Shown: one piece after another, positions 33,187 to 38,333 of the stretch | Layout of the letters: each line of letters begins with the position of its first letter | Position numbering within the stretch: the stretch's first letter is position 1 | Position numbers and translations under genes: made by a program | The notes under the pieces: model-generated | Seen by the model: only the letters and a program-made list of their open reading frames with translations | What the model was told of the DNA's origin: nothing | Databases searched by the model: none | Assembly: GCA_037139195.1 (NCBI GenBank) | Contig: JBAXGW010000044.1 | Location: forward strand, 1-38,333 | Source of the DNA: JBAXGW01 sp037139195 | Lineage (GTDB): Bacteria > Bacteroidota > Bacteroidia > Bacteroidales > JAHJDW01 | Length of the DNA stretch: 38,333 bases | Direction of reading: 5' to 3'

Positions 33187-34883
33187 TCAAAAATCTCATT
33201 AATCTGACTTTCCTTCAAATATTTTAAAATATTTTTAGAATTAACAAAAGTTTCCGATAGGTTTTCTTTCTTCGATTGAAGGTGTTGAATCTTTTCTTCA
33301 ATGGTATTTTGAGTAATAAAACGATAAACAAATATTTTATCTTGTCGGCCAATACGGTGTGCACGGCTTATTGCTTGTTTTTCTGCCGCTAAATTCCACC
33401 AAGGGTCTAATAAAAATACATAATCGGCAGCTGTTATATTTAATCCAACTCCGCCAGCTTTTAACGAAACTAAAAATAATTTACAATCTTCGGTTTGTTG
33501 GAATTTTGCAACTTCTTCTTGTCGTAGTTCAGTTTGCCCCGTTAGTAAAGAAAAGTTCCATTTCTGTTGTTTGAAATAATCTACAAACAACATCAAATGT
33601 TTTACAAAAGAAGAAAATATTAGTACTTTATGCCCTTGCAATACAATTTTATCAAGTGAGCGCTTAATTTCTTCAAACTTCCCCGATTCAATGGCTAAAT
33701 TATTATCAAGTATTGAAGGGTGATTAGCTAAAAGTCTAAGCTGCATCAAGCCTTTTAAAATATGAATATTTCGGTGTTGCTTTTCTATTGGATTGTCAAA
33801 ACCTTCAAGAATTTTATTTCTGATTTTAGACTTCAATTCCTCATAGTAATTTTTTTGCTCTTCCGCCATAGTACAAAAGATTGTTTTTTCCGTTAATTCT
33901 GGCAAATCTTTTGCTACTTCTTGTTTTGTTCTTCGTAAAATAAATGGACTCACTATTTTAAGTAATTCATCTTGCTTTTCAAGGTTCTCCCTCTTTTCAA
34001 TAGGCGATTGGTATTCTCTTTTGAAATAACTATAACTTCCTAAAATTCCTCTATTAAGAAAATTAAGTTGAGCCCATAAATCCGAAAGTGAATTCTCAAT
34101 TGGAGTTCCACTTAATGCAACTTTATACTTGGATTGAATTTCTAAAATTGCTTTATATGTTTTAGATTGAGGATTTTTAATGTATTGTGCTTCATCAATT
34201 GCCAATATCTCAAATGGAATATTTTTTAGAATTGTAATATCGTTTCTTATTACACCATAAGTAGTGATAATTGCATCATATTCATTAAACAATTCAATTG
34301 ACTCACTGCGATTTGCTCCTATATATTTTTTGTACTTAATTTTGGGCGAAAATTTATTGAATTCATTTTCCCAATTGTGGACTAGCGAAGTTGGAACAAC
34401 AATTAATGATGGTATACTATTCTTCACTGCATGCTTTGGTTCGCTATTGTCAATTAATGAGAATAGGTCGAGTTGAGGTTTTGAAAGGTTTGAAACTTCA
34501 ATTATTGTTTCATCTTGCTCGTCAATTACTTGTTTTAACAAACAAATAAATTGCAATGTCTTTCCTAAACCCATGTCATCGGCTAAACATCCGCCTAAAT
34601 TGTTGTTTTTAAGTCGATTGAGCCATGCAAAGCCAATTTTTTGGTAAGTTCTAAGTTCTGCTTCTATACCTTTAGGTAATATTATTTTATCTAATGAAAT
34701 AGGCTGATAAATTTCTTCAATTTTGCCGAAATTTAAACCTTTATTTTTAAACTCTCTTAATAAAATATGAGAGTGAATGCTTGAAAGTTCTATGCTTTCT
34801 TTGTTGCTTTTGCCAAAAACAAACAGTTCTTTGTATTTAGCAAACCATTCTATTGGAATAATACCAATTGTCCCGTCGGGCAA
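33183..34883 (-). CDS. SNF2-family helicase, C-terminal (ATPase) part of a frameshifted gene
   Basis: 566 residues from the first ATG, but the frame is open further back to about 34990 (NDWFDIHAIITFGEFELKF, then LPDGTIGIIPIEWF). It holds the complete SNF2 ATPase: ADDMGLGKT (Lys108), IDEAQYIKN (DEAQ box), LSGTPIENS, SPFILRRTKQEV, and the C-terminal lobe with FLVSLKAGGVGLNITAADY and ISRAHRIGRQ. Such proteins use ATP to translocate on DNA and remodel nucleoprotein. The missing N-terminal part lies just upstream in another frame (34958-36136). With one more A in the A10 tract, the two join into a protein of about 984 residues, the normal size for Bacteroidota SNF2 proteins. Confidence 0.85.
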   Translation of the reverse strand: MPDGTIGIIPIEWFAKYKELFVFGKSNKESIELSSIHSHILLREFKNKGLNFGKIEEIYQPISLDKIILPKGIEAELRTYQKIGFAWLNRLKNNNLGGCLADDMGLGKTLQFICLLKQVIDEQDETIIEVSNLSKPQLDLFSLIDNSEPKHAVKNSIPSLIVVPTSLVHNWENEFNKFSPKIKYKKYIGANRSESIELFNEYDAIITTYGVIRNDITILKNIPFEILAIDEAQYIKNPQSKTYKAILEIQSKYKVALSGTPIENSLSDLWAQLNFLNRGILGSYSYFKREYQSPIEKRENLEKQDELLKIVSPFILRRTKQEVAKDLPELTEKTIFCTMAEEQKNYYEELKSKIRNKILEGFDNPIEKQHRNIHILKGLMQLRLLANHPSILDNNLAIESGKFEEIKRSLDKIVLQGHKVLIFSSFVKHLMLFVDYFKQQKWNFSLLTGQTELRQEEVAKFQQTEDCKLFLVSLKAGGVGLNITAADYVFLLDPWWNLAAEKQAISRAHRIGRQDKIFVYRFITQNTIEEKIQHLQSKKENLSETFVNSKNILKYLKESQINEIFE

Positions 34884-34957
34884 TGTGTATTCTTGATTAT
34901 TATTAAGAATATGGTGTTTAAGCTGTATAAATTTTAATTCAAACTCGCCAAAGGTTA

Positions 34958-36136
34958 TTATAGCGTGGATGTCGAACCAGTCATTTTTTTTTTAATCTGA
35001 AATTCTATTTTCGGAGCTTTAACGGCGTATTTTTTATCTAAATTACTTTTAATAATTAGATTTAGATCAGCTAATTCGTTTGATATTGCAGCGATTTTTT
35101 CAATAAAAACAAGTTCTTTGTCAGTATCAAAGTCTTTGATTTTAAATGTTTTATTGTCGTTGCTAACGAAATTATTCGAACCAAGAATTTCTATTATTTC
35201 TTTTTCCCAAGTTAAATCTCTTTGCGAAATAGTAAATACAAATTCCTCATTTTCAATAGAAAAATCAACTATTTTATTTTGCTTTGTGTCATCAAAAAAG
35301 TAAGATGCGCCATCGTAATGGTATTTGAGTATTAAAACAATTTTGCCTTCAATGTTTTTTTCAATACTTAGTTTTGCTTGTTTTTTTAATTCTTCTTCAA
35401 CTATACTAAATCCCGTATGTTTTATAGTATGCGAATGTAGAACTTTTCGAATATATGTGTCGTAATATGCTTTTTCATTCTGAGGTGCAACGAGTATGGC
35501 TTCTTTTGTGAGAAATGGCAGTAGTTTTTTACTGTCGATATCGGCAAAATTATATAATATATTTCCTAAAATAATAATACTTGGATCGTTTGATAAAACA
35601 ATAAGGTCTTTGTTTAAAAGTGAAATTTCCTTATTGTCGTGTTTAATGTTTAAAAAATATTCGGTTCCATTTTCTGTTTTGTTAAAGTTGAAAATTACGC
35701 CAGCATTGTCTTTAGCTACTTTTATTTCGTCCTCGTAATAAAGTGTTTTATTATGCGACTTGAAGAAAAACGGAATGTTTTGTTCAATAATTAAAGGGAT
35801 AACATCTGCAATTTTCTTTTCAATATAGGGGCGAATTACTTTTTCTGTTATAGGTTTTGATGTTTTATCTAAAAACTCATTTAAAAAATTGCTTTTAGAA
35901 TGAGCTTTCATCAAAGTGTTATCGTCGAATGAATAAATTGTTTTTAAAATCTTTGAAACCTCAGGTGAATAATCTGCCTTAGATTTCATATAATCTACAG
36001 CAGTTAAACGATATAAAATATCTGCTGTCATTTTCTCAATATTTTCGGCTACTATGTAAGGAACTAGAATGTAATCCCATGATTTATGCTGAACCACTGC
36101 AATTATTAATTTTTCTTCTAAGTTTTTTAATTGCAT
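34958..36136 (-). CDS. SNF2-family helicase, N-terminal part of a frameshifted gene
   Basis: 392 residues as read. It is the N-terminal region typical of long Bacteroidota SNF2 helicases (strand-rich, LIIAVVQHKSWDYILVPYI, KIEFQIKKK). At a run of ten As (34984-34993 on the minus strand) the reading frame leaves the gene: it continues MTGSTSTL and stops, whereas a frame with one more A gives KKKNDWFDIH and runs into the ATPase part. A TATCTTTG -7 box (minus strand, 36199-36206) 63 bp upstream gives the promoter candidate, divergent to smpB's. Whether the shift is real, a sequencing error or programmed slippage is open. Confidence 0.75.
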   Translation of the reverse strand: MQLKNLEEKLIIAVVQHKSWDYILVPYIVAENIEKMTADILYRLTAVDYMKSKADYSPEVSKILKTIYSFDDNTLMKAHSKSNFLNEFLDKTSKPITEKVIRPYIEKKIADVIPLIIEQNIPFFFKSHNKTLYYEDEIKVAKDNAGVIFNFNKTENGTEYFLNIKHDNKEISLLNKDLIVLSNDPSIIILGNILYNFADIDSKKLLPFLTKEAILVAPQNEKAYYDTYIRKVLHSHTIKHTGFSIVEEELKKQAKLSIEKNIEGKIVLILKYHYDGASYFFDDTKQNKIVDFSIENEEFVFTISQRDLTWEKEIIEILGSNNFVSNDNKTFKIKDFDTDKELVFIEKIAAISNELADLNLIIKSNLDKKYAVKAPKIEFQIKKKMTGSTSTL

Positions 36137-36198
36137 GATATTGAGTTGTTTGAATAGGGGTGTTGAATTAAATAATAAATAGAGTTATATAGAATCTA

Positions 36199-36206
36199 CA
36201 AAGATA
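36199..36206 (-). promoter_or_regulatory. Candidate -7 box (TATCTTTG) of the SNF2 gene
   Basis: Exact TAnnTTTG match on the minus strand, 63 bp before the ATG at 36136. No TTG is found at the best spacing. It faces away from the smpB promoter in the 182-bp divergent region. Confidence 0.45.
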
Positions 36207-36278
36207 TATTTTTTTTGTGAATAGTGAGCAGTGAATGGCTAATTGATTTTTTTGTTTTTTCTTCCTGCATTCTAATTC

Positions 36279-36309
36279 TTGCTAAAAACAAAAAAAAAAC
36301 GTAGGTTTG
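36279..36309 (+). promoter_or_regulatory. Bacteroidota-type promoter of smpB
   Basis: TTG (36279-36281), 20 bases, TAGGTTTG (36302-36309). The ATG is only 10 bases downstream of the -7 box, so the transcript would be nearly leaderless. Confidence 0.65.
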
Positions 36310-36318
36310 CACTAGAAA

Positions 36319-36762
36319 ATGGAAAATAAAATCAACATAAAAAACAAGAAAGCATCGTTTGAATATTTCTTTATTGAAGTATTTACTGCTGGTATTGTAA
36401 TTACTGGAAGCGAAATAAAATCTATTCGCGAAGGTAAGGCTCAAATTGGAGATGCATTTTGTGTTTTTGAAGGCAATGAATTATATGTTAGAAATATGCA
36501 TATTGCCGAATTTTTCTTTGCTACCTATAATAATCACGAAACCAAACGTGATAGAAAATTGCTTTTAAACAGAAAAGAACTTAATAGACTTTTTGCGAAG
36601 TCGAAAGAAAAAGGCTTAACAATAATTCCAATTCGATTGTTTCTAACTGATAAAGGCTTAGCAAAAATTGATATTGCTCTTGCTAAGGGTAAAAAGCTAT
36701 ATGATAAACGCGACGATATTAAGCAAAAGGATATTCGCCGTGATATGGAACGTGCGGAATAA
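36319..36762 (+). CDS. smpB: SsrA-binding protein SmpB
   Basis: 147 residues, the usual length. SmpB binds tmRNA and brings it to stalled ribosomes for trans-translation. The core is NKKASFEYFFIEVFTAGIVITGSEIKSIREGKAQIGDAF, followed by the oligonucleotide-binding strands (ELYVRNMHIAEFF) and RDRKLLLNRKELNRL. The Lys/Arg-rich C-terminal tail (KGKKLYDKRDDIKQKDIRRDM) enters the decoding centre. The start is only about 10 bases after the promoter box. The tmRNA gene itself is not in the window. Confidence 0.96.
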   Translation: MENKINIKNKKASFEYFFIEVFTAGIVITGSEIKSIREGKAQIGDAFCVFEGNELYVRNMHIAEFFFATYNNHETKRDRKLLLNRKELNRLFAKSKEKGLTIIPIRLFLTDKGLAKIDIALAKGKKLYDKRDDIKQKDIRRDMERAE

Positions 36763-36908
36763 TTAATTTAAATTTTATACTCTTCGTTATTCTTGAATTG
36801 CTCAATAGTCATTTACTAGCGTAAACTCCTATTTCTCAATTCTGCGAAAGCCTCGATTATAAAACCGAAATTAATTATTCGGTGAAACTAATTTTCGGTG
36901 TTTTCTAG

Positions 36909-37014
36909 ATTGTAATCGCAAAAATAACGCTATTTTCTCGATTACAATTATCAAATCACTGGTTTTTTTAAATTTTCAAATTAGCACATCGTCAAATTAT
37001 CAAATCAGTCAAAT
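36909..37014. repeat. Inverted repeat and short TCAAAT repeats between smpB and the metallophosphoesterase
   Basis: ATTGTAATCG (36909-36918) and its complement CGATTACAAT (near 36939-36948) form a 10-bp inverted repeat. It is followed by TCAAAT at 36951, 36976, 36992, 37000 and 37009, the last copies overlapping the end of the next gene. Before it, ACCGAA and TTCGGT (near 36862-36896) make a further weak hairpin. The pattern may be a degenerate intergenic repeat, and one hairpin could end smpB transcription. No clear T-tract marks it as a terminator. Confidence 0.4.
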
Positions 37015-38159
37015 TTTAAGTCGACAATTACCAATTCGCTTGTGCTACTAGTTTTTACAGGAGGACCCCAAGTGCCAATTCCGCATGAAGTATAGTAATG
37101 CGTATTTCCTTTTTGCAAATAACCCCAGCTTAGTTCGTAAATTTTATTTGTAATATATCCAAAAGGCCACATTTGCCCGTTGTGCGTATGACCTGATAAT
37201 TGTAAATCGATATTGTTTTCTTGGGCTTCGAAAATTCGTTGTGGGTCGTGGTCTAAAAGAATTGTTGGTTTTGAGTTGTCGATGTTTTTAACCAGTTCTG
37301 ATAAGGTTTTTCGAGCTTTTCCTGTTTTCTGTTTCAGCATTTTATCGTCGCGACCGATGATATAGAACTTATTGTCGATGCATATATTGGTATCTCTCAG
37401 TAGTTTAATATTGCTTTCATTAATTAATTTCACACTGCCGTCAATATCTCCTATATATTCATGATTTCCAGCACAAGCATAAATTCCATATTTCGCATTG
37501 ATATTTTTAAATGGCTCAAGTGCCTTCTTCTTTTCAATAGGTAAAGGATTATTATCAAAAATATCGCCGCCAATTAGAACTATATCTGGGTTTTGCTTAT
37601 TTATATCTCTAACTATTCTTTCAGCAAAAGATTTTCCGAATATTGCACCAAAATGAATGTCAGAGATAAAAGCAATGCGAAGGTTATTGGTTCCTTCAAC
37701 TTTTTTGAGTATTGTAGGTTCAATTTTAGTAATAGTTGTTCTATACATATTTATTGATCCCGCAATAACTATTATGGTTGAAATGCCTGCTACTAGACTA
37801 AAAAGAATAAGCTTTACTTGCTGAATATTGTTTGTTATTATTTCTGGGAAAAATGGAAAAATTGCATTTGCCATTCTGAACAAATCAATAATAACTAAAG
37901 AAAGAATAATATAAAGCATGTACGAAAGCCAATAAGCACCAATATGGTAAATGCTGTCGACAAAAAAGTTGCTTAGTTTAAAGGTGAAAAAGCTTCCAAC
38001 AAAAAATGAAATTGAAGCAATTAGAATTATGCTTTTAAAGATTGTATTTGCTAAACCTTTTGGAATAGCCTGATTTAAACGGGCTATTATATAATAATTT
38101 GCAAGTGAGTAAATTGCAAGAATAATTGTTACGACAATTATAAATCCGATGTTTTTCAT
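37005..38159 (-). CDS. Membrane-anchored metallophosphoesterase (YkuE/YaeI-like)
   Basis: 384 residues. The first ~140 residues hold four membrane spans (IGFIIVVTIILAIYSLA, SIILIASISFFVGSF, YMLYIILSLVIIDLF, LILFSLVAGISTIIV). The calcineurin-like phosphoesterase domain follows with its metal ligands: D167 and H169 in ISDIHFG, D199 in IGGDIFD, N232-H233-E234 in GNHEY, and the late histidines in SGHTHNGQ. The layout matches the YkuE/YaeI group, some of which act on UDP-diacylglucosamine-like lipids or phosphoproteins; the substrate here is unknown. A promoter (38228-38258) lies upstream. Confidence 0.9.
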   Translation of the reverse strand: MKNIGFIIVVTIILAIYSLANYYIIARLNQAIPKGLANTIFKSIILIASISFFVGSFFTFKLSNFFVDSIYHIGAYWLSYMLYIILSLVIIDLFRMANAIFPFFPEIITNNIQQVKLILFSLVAGISTIIVIAGSINMYRTTITKIEPTILKKVEGTNNLRIAFISDIHFGAIFGKSFAERIVRDINKQNPDIVLIGGDIFDNNPLPIEKKKALEPFKNINAKYGIYACAGNHEYIGDIDGSVKLINESNIKLLRDTNICIDNKFYIIGRDDKMLKQKTGKARKTLSELVKNIDNSKPTILLDHDPQRIFEAQENNIDLQLSGHTHNGQMWPFGYITNKIYELSWGYLQKGNTHYYTSCGIGTWGPPVKTSSTSELVIVDLKFD

Positions 38160-38227
38160 ATTTTATGAGTTAATAAATATAATTTAAAAAGCTATCATTG
38201 TAAAATAGAAGTTAAAGTTCTAATTTG

Positions 38228-38258
38228 CAAAGATGATATTTTGCTTGTTATTATTCAA
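38228..38258 (-). promoter_or_regulatory. Candidate promoter of the metallophosphoesterase gene
   Basis: On the minus strand: TTG (38258-38256), 20 bases, CATCTTTG (38235-38228), one mismatch from TAnnTTTG. The leader would be about 60 bases. The remaining bases to the right edge (38259-38333) show no gene. Confidence 0.5.
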
Positions 38259-38333
38259 GCTATTAAAAATTGTTTAATTAAATTAAACTGGGTATCCCCT
38301 TTACTCATCTAATATTATTTCGATTTTACTATC

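Noticed and set aside
36196..36444. 82-codon minus-strand reading frame at the smpB start
   Set aside because: It overlaps the well-supported smpB coding start and promoter, and its sequence looks like the complement of an AT-rich region.
36763..37004. tRNA, tmRNA or other structured RNA next to smpB
   Set aside because: I looked for an acceptor stem, anticodon arm and TTCGA loop and for a tmRNA tag sequence. Only weak hairpins and TCAAAT repeats are present.

Overview
The window looks like chromosomal DNA of a low-GC, AT-rich member of the Bacteroidota, probably an anaerobe or microaerobe of the class Bacteroidia. The reasons are: a type IX secretion (T9SS) C-terminal sorting domain; large low-complexity beta-strand surface proteins; a Bacteroidota-type LptD; several matches to the Bacteroidota promoter form (TTG, about 19-20 bases, TAnnTTTG); a rubrerythrin; and a PepD-type dipeptidase. 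UGA is a normal stop here. No rRNA, tRNA, CRISPR array, prophage or insertion sequence was found.

Layout. (1) 1-5306, minus strand: two tandem secreted surface proteins. The first in coordinate order runs off the left edge. The second ends abruptly without a sorting domain. (2) 5624-10627: envelope biogenesis block, with lptD (minus) divergent from a cell-wall amidase with a C-terminal SPOR-like domain and an MCE/MlaD-type lipid-transport protein (both plus, both GTG starts). (3) 10728-13798: a GT11 fucosyltransferase, a decayed DUF1566 gene, and two adjacent exported proteins of unknown function. (4) 13839-18197, minus: a tight five-gene operon of exported proteins that includes two paralogues and a DUF6175-like protein. 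This is the best candidate for an undescribed system. (5) 18424-23410, minus: NatB/NatA-like ABC exporter, an MFS transporter, a small lipoprotein and a PLP aminotransferase. (6) 23574-24101: a small toxin-antitoxin-like pair whose second gene is frameshifted. (7) 24181-29311, plus: rubrerythrin, MATE exporter, PepD dipeptidase and POT peptide transporter. (8) 29368-33132: a PrsW-like membrane protease divergent from a T9SS-secreted protein carrying two alpha/beta-hydrolase domains. The second of these resembles polyester (PETase-type) hydrolases around its catalytic residues. (9) 33183-38159: a SNF2-family helicase split by a frameshift in an A10 tract, smpB, and a membrane-anchored metallophosphoesterase.

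Working together. LptD, the amidase and the MCE protein all act in cell-envelope construction. PepD and the POT transporter form a plausible peptide uptake and hydrolysis pair. The double hydrolase and the surface proteins are likely T9SS or outer-surface products that act on external substrates. The five-gene operon is wholly exported and probably forms an envelope complex. Three loci (DUF1566 remnant, toxin, SNF2) carry frameshifts or nonsense changes. The SNF2 lesion lies in a homopolymer and could be a sequencing error or programmed slippage; the other two look like real decay.
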